Shown piece by piece: positions 34,101 through 46,921 of a stretch of 64,000 bases of DNA (within the stretch, counting starts at the first letter, position 1; each line of letters begins with the position of its first letter). The notes below the pieces were generated by a model that saw only the letters and a list, made by a program, of their open reading frames with translations, made no database searches and was not told the origin of the DNA. The position numbers and the translations under genes were made by a program. Source of the DNA: Monilinia fructicola (taxonomy: Eukaryota; Ascomycota; Leotiomycetes; Helotiales; Sclerotiniaceae); contig VICG01000002.1 in NCBI GenBank assembly GCA_008692225.1, positions 310,001-374,000 on the forward strand, given 5' to 3'.

Positions 34101-36050
34101 CAAATATAACCATTGCCACACAATACTCACAGTTCGATATTCCATGGGCACCATCAACTGGCAAGTCATTGCAGCTTGTCGTCTACTTTGGTTTGGCGAT
34201 GTCTGCATATCCAGGATTCTTCTCTTTGTACCCAACAGTTGAAAGAACCAGGAACATTCGTGGTCTTCAATATTCGAACGGTGTTCGGTCACTTCCATTG
34301 TGGCTCTCGTATGTAGCCTTCGATTTTATCCTTGTTCTAATATCGAGCGCATTGAGCGTCATAATTTTCGCTGCAGCATCTTCAGTCTGGTACCATGTGG
34401 GCTATTTATTCATCATCTTTGCACTTTTTGGTTTGGCATCGACTTTGCTATCATATGTTGTATCACTTTTCGCCAGCACACAACTCTCCGCCTTTGCACT
34501 CGCTGCGGCTGGACAGGCTGTCATGTTTCTCATATACCTTGTTGGATATTTGTGTACTTTGACCTACGCCCCAATAAACGAAATTGATTCAACACTCATC
34601 ATCGTGCATTTCGTTATTAGTGTTTTCACACCAATGGGGAGTCTTATCCGGGCATTATTCGTCGCCCTGAATTTATTCTCTACTACATGTTCTGGTGAAG
34701 AATTGGCGCCTCACCCTGGAGGAATCTTACAATACGGTGGACCGATATTGTATCTCATCATTCAAATCTTCGCTCTTTTTGCCATTCTCCTCTGGTATGA
34801 TAGTGGCTCTGTAGTTGCTTGGTTCCGAAGATATCGAAAGTCCTCTGCTGCAGTCACTGAGAATGAAATCCCTGCAGATGAAGAAACTGCCGAGGAACTC
34901 GTCCGAGTCAACTCAACAAATGATGGTCTTCGAGTTCTCCATCTTACCAAGACTTTTGGCTCTGTAACAGCAGTGGAGAATATGACATTCGGAATAAAGC
35001 GTGGGGAAGTTTTTGCACTCCTTGGTCCAAATGGTGCTGGAAAGTCTACCACAATATCCTTGATCCGTGGTGACATACAGCCAAGCAAGAATGGAGGAAA
35101 CGTTTTCGTGGAGAATATTGAAATCAACAGACATCGAGCAGATGCTAGGGCTCATCTGGGTGTCTGTCCTCAGTTTGATGCCATGGACCAAATGACTGTT
35201 CTCGAGCACCTTGCATTTTATGCACGCGTTAGAGGCGTCCCAGATGTTGAACATAATGTTCAAGCTGTGCTTCAAGCTGTTGGTCTTCAAGCCTTCGCTT
35301 CCCCGTATGGCTGCCAAACTTTCCGGCGGCAACAAACGCAAGTTGTCCCTCGGAATTGCTTTAATCGGTAATCCCACTGTACTCCTACTTGATGAGCCTT
35401 CATCTGGTATGGATGCGGCTGCTAAGAGAGTTATGTGGAAAACGCTCGCATCTGTTGTTCCGGGCCGTTCGCTCTTACTTACGACCCATAGTATGGAGGA
35501 GGCTGATGCTTTAGCTCACCGTGCAGGTATCATGGCAAAAAGAATGTTAGCAATGGGAACCTCTGATCATTTGAGAAGCAAATTTGGCGGTGCATATTAC
35601 ATTCATCTGGTACTCAAAAGTGCTCCTCATACGACAGATGATGAGATATCGACCCTGCGAGCTTGGATCGGCGGAAACTTTCAAGATGCGGTGATCGAAG
35701 ACAAAACTTTCCATGGCCAAATGCGATTTTCTGTTCCAGTTTCTAGCTATTCTTCAACACAGCTCGACAAGAAAATAGATATGGAATCAGATGAAGATGA
35801 GATTAGCAGCTTTGGAACTAGCAATTATGATACTAAATTACGAGATTCGGGAATAGGCTCTCTAATAATGAAATTGGAAGATAATAGGGAAATTCTGGGA
35901 TTGGAATATTATTCGGTTAGTCCTACTACATTGGATCAAGTTTTCTTGACGATTGTTGGGAAACACAATGTTGAAGAGGAAAATTATGCTGCGCCTAATG
36001 AGAAAAAGATGCTTGGACATTTGATAAAGCTGGGGAGGGGGGGAAAGTAA
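31144..36050 (+). CDS. Full-length ABCA-type ABC transporter
   Basis: Membrane pump with the order TMD1-NBD1-TMD2-NBD2, about 1,634 residues after allowing for two +1 lesions. The first lesion is the A-run 31790-31792, the second the C-run 35301-35304; removing both makes 4,905 nt, an exact multiple of three, with no intron. TMD1 has an N-terminal membrane helix (FVLPVALIVFLSYARNLF), a large lumenal loop and five more helices. NBD1: Walker A GANGSGKST (residue about 518), signature LSGGQKRKL (about 606), Walker B VCCVDEVSSGLDP, H-loop TTHFLDEADLLADR. NBD2: Walker A GPNGAGKST (about 1293), signature LSGGNKRKL (about 1393), Walker B VLLLDEPSSGMD, H-loop TTHSMEEADALAHR. The EADxLA(D/H)R wording after each H-loop is typical of ABCA lipid transporters. 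Substrate unknown. Confidence 0.95.
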
Positions 36051-36644
36051 TTGTAGGGCAAGATAATGGAGAGACGGCCATATAGGATACATTTACAGCT
36101 TTTGTTCAAGATACCATATATACATAGTACACGGGATATGATTGCATGGATCTGAGTTTTAGACACATACATAATGATTGATTAATAATGCGATTGAAGC
36201 ATTCCTTATTCGAGTTTGGGTTACTTAATTTCAATAATCTTGATAGTGTTTTCACAATCCTCCAAACATACCAAAACGCAATTATCAAACACTGGATGAG
36301 AAGTCATGGGATCAGAATATTCTGCGCATGTAAAGCATTAAATGAGTAATTTTGAATTTTCAATAAGAAGTTCTTTAATCTTTGAGTTCGTCGATATGAA
36401 AGAGAGAATTAATTTCTAGGTAAACGCCCTAATCCAGATAAATAAAAATGAGTGAGTGTATAACATTCCTTCTCATGATCCCCGTTTCAAAGTCATAATT
36501 TGCATCCCAGCACTCCAAATGATCCAAATCATAAAAAGCGCATCATAAGCCCGATCCCAAACGATTCTCGACGAGTCCCGTGAGAAACAAGCTCCGCGCT
36601 GATTTCCTGCGGGCAAATTCACACTGCTACCCGAGATGGGGATT
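36051..36644. other. Convergent intergenic region
   Basis: Lies between the ABC transporter and subtilisin 3' ends. AT-rich; no gene. Confidence 0.5.
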
Positions 36645-38166
<1,522 letters not shown>

Positions 38167-38269
38167 GTTTTCAGTTGCTTGAGAAAGATATTCTAGATAG
38201 AAGAAAGATAGAAGAAATATTGATGGATCGATTGAGAGTGATGTTTGATTTGAAAGAGTGAAGATGGTG

Positions 38270-38279
38270 TATTTATATC
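38270..38279 (-). promoter_or_regulatory. TATA box of the subtilisin gene
   Basis: The minus strand reads GATATAAATA about 105 bp upstream of the start codon. Confidence 0.45.
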
Positions 38280-38382
38280 CAAAGCACCTCATTTCAAGCA
38301 CAACTCAGTAATGCATCTTCAACAGACAAATAGTAGTTGCACCTGCTAACTATCGAATGCAATAAATCAACACTAATCATAT

Positions 38383-38763
38383 CTATTGACTATTGAACGC
38401 AATGCCAGAGAACTTCTTCTGCATAACCCAATAGGGATCTTCAAAGGCTATCAAGAACACTAACGACTTAGGGTTCGGTACATTCAGAATGTACTCTTCT
38501 TCGTTGCTGCAAGTCTTGTAAATATATCCGCTTATATCATTACTTACCTCGCAGCTTTCAACATGGAAGCTCAATTTCAACAGCTACCAATACTCAATTG
38601 TATAGACCAAGACGAGTTGACTGAGAAAGAGTCTACTTTGGAGGCTCCGCGTTCTACCTGTTGAAGTTAGAAACAATACCATCTACATAGATTTGCGGAA
38701 CAACTTACGGTTTCCGTAACTATCAAAACACAAACTCTTCAATAGATTATGAGAGATTCCCAT
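38383..38763 (-). CDS. Possible small three-exon gene, unknown
   Basis: The ATG at 38763 opens MGISHNLLKSLCFDSYGN. It is followed by a clear 54-bp intron (GTAAGT donor, CTAAC branch, CAACAG acceptor), a middle exon that does not stay open in one frame, a second candidate intron (GTAAGT...TTGCAG, about 48 bp) and a last exon with EEEYILNVPNPKSLVFLIAF to the stop at 38383. Splice signals are good, but the middle exon needs an indel, so support is weak. No homology recognised. Confidence 0.3.
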
Positions 38764-38785
38764 GGCCTACAAAGACTAACTTGAC

Positions 38786-39990
38786 TTAGAAGTAGAAGAA
38801 AGGAAATGTATTTGGAAGCCCTCCATATACCGTGCGGCATGCACCCATCCAGACTCCACGCTTAAATCTCCTCTCAAAAATCACAGCAATAACCCCATAA
38901 TTCACTAACACGAATGCAGCGAAACTATCCCACACCCCCGTTTTTGAAAGCTCCCTCAACCCCGCGATGATAGCTGTGATATTTGTGAAGCAGTGCCCGA
39001 CCTCCTTTTGATGAAGCGAGGTAGACCCATAATAACCGTAGCGGCTACTAAGGACTTGTGGAGCTTCTTTAACGACCGAGGCATTCCAAAATACCGTGCG
39101 CTTGTTACCATGAATGATAAAAATGCGGAGGGGAAATATAGCCGATGCTTGGGTGTTATCGAAATGTAGTGTATTTGTTCTTGTTTTGGTGCAATCGTGG
39201 TGGATATCGATGAGAGCTACATGATGAGAAATAAGATACATTTGTTCGGCAACTGCAATGATTCTTGCGGATACCAAGTCACACAGGATATTTGCAGTGT
39301 TATGCCTATTCATCTCATCTCTTGTGATAAGAATTTAACATCCCATTACATCCCTAGAGAGGTTGTAAGACTACATTCTCCCAAACGATTACTAAACAAT
39401 AGTAGGATAGCGTCGGAAAGCAGACTAGTTGTTTATCACATGTCAAATCCAATGAACACTATTGAAAATATACTCCATTGTCGAATTCCAATAGTTACTT
39501 TGCAAAAGGTAGTGGAAATATGATTATCAGCCTTAATGCTTTGTCGCCATCATTCAGCAATGGAAATACTTACATCTTCGGAGAGAAAACTGACTTGTTC
39601 GATATTACTAAATTCAACTAGGCCCGGCACTGACGCTCGGATATCCAAATGTTCAACGGCTTCGACCGTGTTGAGATGAAGGCAAACTTCATTTGGAGCT
39701 ACTCTCTCTCCAGGTCTAGGCCGGCATCTAGAAAGCTATATGGTTTGGGACCATCGAATTTTGATTTGATATTCTTCGAGCTATGCTTTCCCCAACATTC
39801 ATTCAGCTTCACATAACCGCCACGGCGTCATTCCACTCAATGGTTTATATTTCTAGAAGGTCCATGCTCTAGATTTACAGCTGGGACTTCAGCGGATCTC
39901 CACTCATCAGACGGTTTCTCAGAGTCATTATATCAAGCACCGATGGGATAAGAGTATATCAAAACTGTTCATATCTCAACCTAGTACTCA
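38786..39990 (-). pseudogene. Possible broken gene, unknown product
   Basis: Coding-like stretches in shifting frames on the minus strand: one with KPSDEWRSAEVPAVNLEHG, one with KFDGPKPYSFLDAGLDLE, and one with NEVCLHLNTVEAVEHLDIRA ending VSFLSED at a clean GTAAGT donor (about 39573). An open frame of about 175 residues (38786-39313) follows with a moderately hydrophobic stretch (FAAFVLVNYGVIAVIFE) and the end GGLPNTFPFFYF. Whether these form one gene is uncertain, and I recognise no family. Confidence 0.33.
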
Positions 39991-40057
39991 TAGACGTAGA
40001 TTGTCAACGATAAATGCACAAATTCATACATCACCACCATCTTGATTCTTTCCCTCT

Positions 40058-43000
40058 TCAAACCACACCGTTAGCCCATTTTCTAACATCCAACCCCGCA
40101 AAATTTGTCTTTGCCTTTCCTACAACTTCACTTCCTCCAATCCTGAAACTTTCCGGGGGTCCCAGGTAACTTTGACGTACTCCACCTAAATTGATTACCA
40201 CTATCATTGTGTATTAGTAAAACGGTCTTACCACCAAAATGATATCACTTGAAAGACAAACATTCAACTTACCCTTTTGAAAGACAACCCCCGGTTCAAT
40301 GGCCCAGATCTTTAAAGTGTGCACCCCCGCGTTCTTCAATGCTGTATGATTAGTCGTCGTCGAATTTCCACTACTCTGTCCCCAAACGCCATCAACAACG
40401 GCACCTGCCCATCCCACCGGGAAAATTGCCGTTGAAACACTACTCGGCACAAACTGGACTATTTGCGGAGTTTCATCATCAATTGCGATGGCATACTTGA
40501 GTGTTCTCTCGCGCCCATTTTGATTTAAGGATGAGGAGATGTAGAGCGTGATGTTTGCGATGGGGGTAGGGGTAAAGGTATACAGGTTATAAAGAAGGAC
40601 GGGGCCGTTGGTCGTATTCTGTGTAGGCGCAAGAACGGGGTGTAGCGTTACGCCACAGGTGGTACGACCAAGACCTGGAAGTGTGATGTACGATACACCA
40701 TTTACGGAGGTGGAGGAGGAAGTGTGATCGGCCTCGATGGATAGATGGCCATCGGACTCTACAAAGCCGTTGGAGAAATTTGAAGGAACGATTGTGTTGT
40801 TTACGGGGAGTAGGACGGAGGGAGGCCCATAGTTTCCCCATTGGCCATTTTCGCAGGAGGAGGTTATGAGGAGTGTGACGACGGTACTGTTCGGGGCTGG
40901 AGGTGCAGATGACCAGTCGACAGATACATATATTCGGGTGTCGGTGCCATTTGATCCACCAGTTGTACCTGATTTTTGGGATAAATGAATATAAGGTTCA
41001 GAAGCGTTGATAGTCCAGCTACAGCCAAGAAGTCCGCGAGCAAATATATCGACATAACGAGTCTGTGGTCCATATGGGTCCATGGGAGGTAGAGTTAATA
41101 CTTCTGAAGAAAGGGTGTGATAATTGTCGTCACCAGATACTGTGGCATTTGAACCATCAATTCCAACGCCTACATTTCCTGCGAGAGAAGTTTCGAGAGC
41201 TTGGACATATGACATGGGAGGAAGAGCGTTGCGCATAGGCTGTTGCCAATAATCGTAACCAAGGTGGGTTTCTGTTGACTGTAAGTATCTTGTCGCGATG
41301 ACAGGTTACGGGGGAGGGTGATAGGAACAAGACTAACGGTCCAAAAAGTGGTTCCACTTCCCATCAAGCAAATTATGATATCTTTGCGTCAAGTTATGAT
41401 CCTTCTTGAAGGCATCCAAAACCTCTTGGAAAAGCTCGTTTGCAGCATTCCTTTTCTGCTCCGTATAATGTGCATTCTTACCCGCGCCAATATGGATCTG
41501 ATTTACAATCTGTCCTCCAAGTACAGGTTGTAAGATCATCTCATAATAAGCCGGTTTCCAATCATCCGCCAATCGATCGTAAACTGCTTGGGCTCTCTCG
41601 GCCAATTGTTCCCACTGTGCGAGAATGGCATCGGCTTCATTATAATTGATCACCGAATAGACTGTCAAATCGATGTTTTCATACTTGCGTCTTGCGGCCA
41701 ACATGCCATATGTATCCACGATACTTGAGATCTCAGAGGCGTGTTCAGGGCCGAATTCTCGAGTAGCCCATAATTCGAGCCATTTAGGAACAGAATCATA
41801 GCCCCATTGAGGTGTGTTGTAAGCGAGGTCCATGAAATGGTTTATGGGGATTTCGAGAGGTTTGAGGTCGCCTACGTTGAGCATCCAGATGCGGTTTGCT
41901 TGGCGAGCGGAGGCGAGTTGCATCTATGTAGACGTATCGAATTAGATATATTGATAGAGCCGGGACTGAGATGAAACTAACCTGTTCGACAGTCTTCTCG
42001 AGTTGTATCGTGTTGATCCATTTATAATCTCTCGGTGGTCCAACATAATCCACGTGATAATAAACACCTGTTTAACCACCCATCAGTGTCTTCAGTTCTC
42101 TCCCCAGGTAAGACTCAAGTTCACTCACCGGCGCCGCCACTCCGGCTAGTCTCATTAGCCAAAGGCAGTCTTCTCAAATTCCCAAAATTATCATCCGCCC
42201 ACAACAAAGTGATATCGTCTGGAACTGTCATCCCAGCATCATAATATCCTTGAACCTCACTATATAAGCACCACGTCTGCGGAATCTCAGTCACGTTGCT
42301 GCCTTCGAATACTTCCCCAAAGATCTCCCTTTGTTTTTTTACTACATCACCTAGTACCGAAATAGCTTGAGCTTGAGTCAAGGAGAGGGCAGTATCACCA
42401 GACCCGCGCATGGACATTGTGAAGAGAGTGTTTGCAATGTAGGGGGCGGCACGCTCAACGCCATATTTGAAGAATGGAATGACAGATGCGTTGTTAGTGT
42501 CATATTCCCATTGTCCGTTACCGCCATATTGCTTGCCAAAAGTAGACCATTCCTTGGTGGCACGCGTCAGAGGTTCTGTACTTATTTTAGATTAACTTGT
42601 ACGCCATTGTTGGTTTTTTTTCCTTGGGGATAAACAAACCTGTATGGCTTGTTCCCATCACAATTCCATATGCATCAGCCAATGGTTGATTGGCATAATC
42701 ATCCACATTGAACATACTATTCCACTGAGCCGGCCAGAAATAATTGGCTCTCAATCTAAGCAGAAGCTCGAAGACATGTGAATGGAAATAATGATTAAAT
42801 CCTGGTCCATATTTCCCTTGTGGATAGTTCGCACTAATAATGTTAACAACCGTTTTCTTCTTGAACTTTTTTAAACTACGGAAATGCAGATGAAAACAAA
42901 GTGAAAGAGGGGTCAAAATTGTCACGACTCACTTGATCCAATTCGTCAAAGCCGGCTGCTCATCGTTGAGAAAAAATCCTCTATACCTCACGCTCGGTGT

Positions 43001-44095
43001 ACCCTGAATCTTCAAAACCTGCGTTCCACCACTCGGAGGTCCAGAAGGTGGACCCATCAGCCTCGGTCCTGATCCCGGCCCTGGTCCTGGTTCATGCTGC
43101 TGCGTTACATTTGGACTCAAGGCCCAAACGCCATCTTGTTCTTTCACTGGAACATCCGCCCACCACCACCAAGGGCTGACACCTGCTTGCTCACTGATGT
43201 CGTAAAGTCCGTATATTGTACCTCGCAAATCGCTTCCTACAATTACCATTGCTTTATCGATGCCGGGCAATGGATTTGAAATGATGACAGACATGAATGC
43301 TTCCCATTTTCCTTTAATTGGATTGGGGTCTAGGAGACCGGATGAGATAAGTTGAGTGATAAGGGGGGATTGTGTTAGAGTGCCAATAATAAGAACCGTT
43401 GATGCAGGATTTGAGGTGTAGAGCGTAGGACCAGTGAAGTTTTGCTCTGGACCAAGGGTATACTGTATCTATGTAAGTTTTCTCGTCTGCGGATTGATTG
43501 GGGTCTAAAATGGTACTACGCATTTGGGAAACTACCAAAATACAAGAGAAGTTGGAAATAAACTTACATTAATGTTGTTTGTCGGCGCTCTATACGTATA
43601 AAGTACCTCGATTCTACTGCCATTTCCGCTGTTTACTGTCGCATTATGTCCCTTATTGCCACCTAGATTCGCGATACTACCTACTAGTCTCCCTTCTCCA
43701 TTACCATTATCCCAATCATATACCTGAGGAAGCGGGGGTGGGCGATCCTTTCCATTCTCTCCGCTCCCACTTCCCTCACTATCAGAATCAGAACCTCCCC
43801 TAGAAGCATTCCGCCCTGCCCTCCCATCCCAATAGGCCAAATTCAAATTCTCACCTACAACCTTTCCCAAGTCTCCGGCCAAATCCTCCGCTACTCTCAA
43901 TACACCCCACCATTCCTCCTTACTCACTAATATCTGCCCGTTTAGTCCTTTACCTGCAATCTGCAAAGGAGAAGATCTGCCATTTTCAGGCTTTATCGTT
44001 GTAATCGTTGGATCTTGGCCTAAAGCTGCAGCCAAAGGAGAAAGGAATATCAATGAACCAAGAAGAGGCAACGGAAGAAGTTCAGAAAGTTTCAT
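40058..44095 (-). CDS. GH115 xylan alpha-1,2-glucuronidase (secreted)
   Basis: Removes (4-O-methyl)glucuronic acid side chains from xylan. The start at 44095 gives a signal peptide (MKLSELLPLPLLGSLIFLSPLAAALG). Exons are separated by short introns at about 43480-43563, 42830-42930, 42580-42640, 42065-42130, 41930-41985, 41285-41340 and 40205-40275. Landmarks include GSDLRGTIYGLYDISEQAGVS, WWWWADVPV, RYRGFFLNDEQPALTNW, RANYFWPAQW, ADAYGIVMGTSH and LWADDNFGNLRRLP. The C-terminal beta-rich region (40214-41236) matches the family's C-terminal domains. The last exon ends NFAGLDVRKWANG, stop 40058-40060. The frame is intact across all exons. Total about 1,080 residues, long but normal for GH115. 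An insert rich in Gly/Ser/Asp near residue 100 and a Pro/Gly-rich insert near residue 330 are probably linkers. Confidence 0.95.
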
Positions 44096-45293
44096 TCTGA
44101 ATTGCCAGTGACTGAAATATCGATCACTGCATCCATGAAAGAATATGAGAGAGGCATGTGACCAAGTAAACGATGATCAAATAAAGGAAAAAATTATACC
44201 AAACCAGAGAGTAGTGAAGGTAGGAATTGAGCGGTAATTAACCACTGCAGGAGTATTCTTCGAAAGAAACCTGGGGCCCCGTATAGAAGCTACCCCGCTT
44301 AAACTTAAATTTCTGCAGTTTTTGGCAAGCAACTGAATAGAGGATATAACCGTTGCATATGCAGATGTTGGATAGAGAAGCTCCTTTCATTTGGTCCAAC
44401 CATAATGAGTTGAGAGGAGGGATAAAGGCAATCCCTTACAAGTGTTTCCATTGTGCCTGACATCATGATAATCATCTTGTAGCCAAAGCAAGCCAAGTAC
44501 TCCTGAACTTATCCGTAAAGTATAGTGGTGTAGCTCCTTTCCCAAAAAGTGGTGCGGGGATCGGTAAAATGATTTTGCTCTCCTATTTAGCCTGATTGGA
44601 ATCAAAGGACAAATCACACATCGCTGCATTAGTGGGAGAAATAGTGGGTGAATGCATGTCTGTAACCTAAGAATGCAACAGATCTGCAAAAGTGAATAAC
44701 TCAAATTATCAACTTTCATCGAGGTGATACCCGAACCCATAGGTTCAAAAGAATTTCCACCAACTATGGCAATCTCAATTATGAAAGTTACGATGGTGAA
44801 TTTTCCCGGGTACTTGCAAACAGAGTGTAACAAATCACAAAATATACGAAGCAGCGAACGAATACGAAAAAGTCTGTTTGGAATTATAGAAAGTGTGATG
44901 TAGAGATCGCTAACCTTGAAGTACTTACAGGCAAGCCTCCTATTTCATTTTGTGACCTCCATGAACAGTACTCCATCCGTTATGTTGCTTTTCTAAAATG
45001 CAATGCCGAAACCCATTCATCGACGAAACTTACCACTCCAATGAAGAACGCTCATTGACCCCAAAACGTAGACACTAAAGTCAGAAGGCGAGTATTCAAT
45101 AACATAAAATCAAACGTATTCCCGAAAAACTTAGCTGTTTTCAGCACCATTCCTCCCCATCAACTTAATTGAATGCGACCGCAGTATGTCGAAACATCTG
45201 ATACGCTCAGCTGTGCATGAAACACACAGATTTATTATTTGGGGAATATTGCGAGGATGAAATGGATGTATCATCGGAATATCATCCAATATA
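44096..45293. other. Intergenic between GH115 and BuGZ-like genes
   Basis: Promoter of GH115 and 3' flank of the next gene. The open frame 44387-44833 (minus) has no domain and is not supported. Confidence 0.45.
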
Positions 45294-46921
45294 TCAATTT
45301 TCGACAGTAACAGCAGCAACAGATTCCTCAAGGGATGTTTCAATCTTTCCATCTGGGACAAATGCGTACCTGGGCATCTTCGCCATTTTCTCCTCCGGAC
45401 TGACATCATTGTCTGAATATATCATCTTCATCGGCTTATCTTTCTTTGACTTCTTCTCTGCGACTTCGGCTTTTGCTTCTGGCTTTGATTCTGATTTATC
45501 AGCATTTTCAGAAGTAGCGACTGCATCTGTAGTTTCGGTTTTTGTTGGATCGGCGGAATCTTTCTTCGGAGGTTTGATACCTGCCTCTGCCATCCTGATT
45601 ATTTTGTCAATGTCATCATCAGCGTCTCTGGCAGCCCCTGAAACAAGGTCATCCACAGTAGATGCGTTAGTCGAATGTTCCCCATTAAGACCTGGAGGAT
45701 GAGGATAAGCTGATGACATAGCTGGGTTTTGATCTTGTCCATTCCATCCATTACCATTCCAACCACCTTTCTGATGCAGTTGTTGCATTTGATATGATGG
45801 AACTGGCGGTGCACCAAACGATGGCCTTTGAGGTAGACCTGGCGCTGCTGGGAGACTTGGAGGTCGATTAGGGAGACCGCTATGCGTAGGTGGAGTATGG
45901 GATGGTGGTGGTTGAAATCCGCTGAACGGTCCTGAAGGTGGAGAGCCTGCGCCATATGGGGGTGGCTGGTAACCAGTGTTTGGGTATTGTGGAGGTGAAT
46001 ATTGAGGTTGATAAGATTGACCAGGAGGCCCGGAGAAGGGCGGCTGTTGGTTATATGGCTGTTGGTAAGCTGCCGCAGGTTGAGTGTACGGTTCTTGAGA
46101 AAATGATCCATAGCCCGCACCTTGTGTAGCAGTACCATAAGAATTCTGAGGAGCAGGAAATGGGGAGCCATTCTATTTATAGAAATCAGTATAAAGCGAC
46201 ATTATAAGAACAATAGAAACTCACGTATGCACCTGGACTCTGTGTCGCTGTTAAAGGGCTTGCGGCACTATGAATCCCACCATCTAAAGGTGTATTTGCA
46301 CCACTGTTGCCATTCGCTGCTTGTTCAGCTTTTCGGGCTTTGTGCTCTGCTAACCTTTTCTTCAATTCTGCTGGTGATTCCACCTTGGGCTTTTTCGATT
46401 GACCACCACCAGCATTGGCAGTTCCTGGAGCAGGGTTTCCAGTAGCGGCACGACGATCTTGCTCTGCTTGATAGAAACCTGCAATTATGCGCTGATTATG
46501 TGCTTGGACTACATCTTCCGGGATACCTTCCATACCAAAGATTTCGACCTCGAGACCCTGTCTATTCGGTAAAGAGTTGTCGACACTTGCTAAAGTTTCC
46601 TTATGTACTTGATTCATGTGAACAGAAAGCCCTGTAAGTTTTGGATTAGTTTAGATTAAACCTCAAATGCGAAGGAACATTCAACATACCTCCAGCAGTG
46701 TTCAATCGGCGACCACATCGTTCGCATTTAAAATGTTTCGCCTTTTTGATGCGAGATGAGAATCTTTAAGTCGTCGAAATCGCGCTCACCTGTGAGAAGT
46801 ATATGGTTAAAATCATCATTGCGCGTCGATAAGAATTGTGGCGATACTTACAATAATAGCACCAAGGGCGAGCCAAGAGCTCCTCGATATCGGGATGGCC
46901 GCGCTTCTTCTTTCCTACCAT
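45294..46921 (-). CDS. BuGZ/ZNF207-type C2H2 zinc-finger protein
   Basis: In animals this family binds microtubules and the checkpoint protein Bub3 and also affects splicing. Exon 1 starts at 46921 (MVGKKKRGHPDIEELLARPWCYY). Introns: about 46791-46851, about 46635-46690 and about 46177-46224. Two C2H2 fingers at the N-terminus: CYYC..DFDDLKILISHQKAKH and KCERCGRRLNTAGGLSVHMNQVH. The KKRGHPDIE and GLEVEIFGMEGIPED blocks are family hallmarks. A long Pro/Gln/Tyr-rich disordered middle follows (about 200 residues). The C-terminus has a GLEBS-like segment (MIYSDNDVSPEEKMAKMPRY) with the EE pair that contacts Bub3 in the animal family. One extra base (T-run about 46743-46747 on plus) breaks finger 1. 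About 455 residues. Confidence 0.9.

Noticed and set aside
44387..44833. Minus-strand open frame of 148 codons
   Set aside because: No recognisable motif and no codon pattern like its neighbours.
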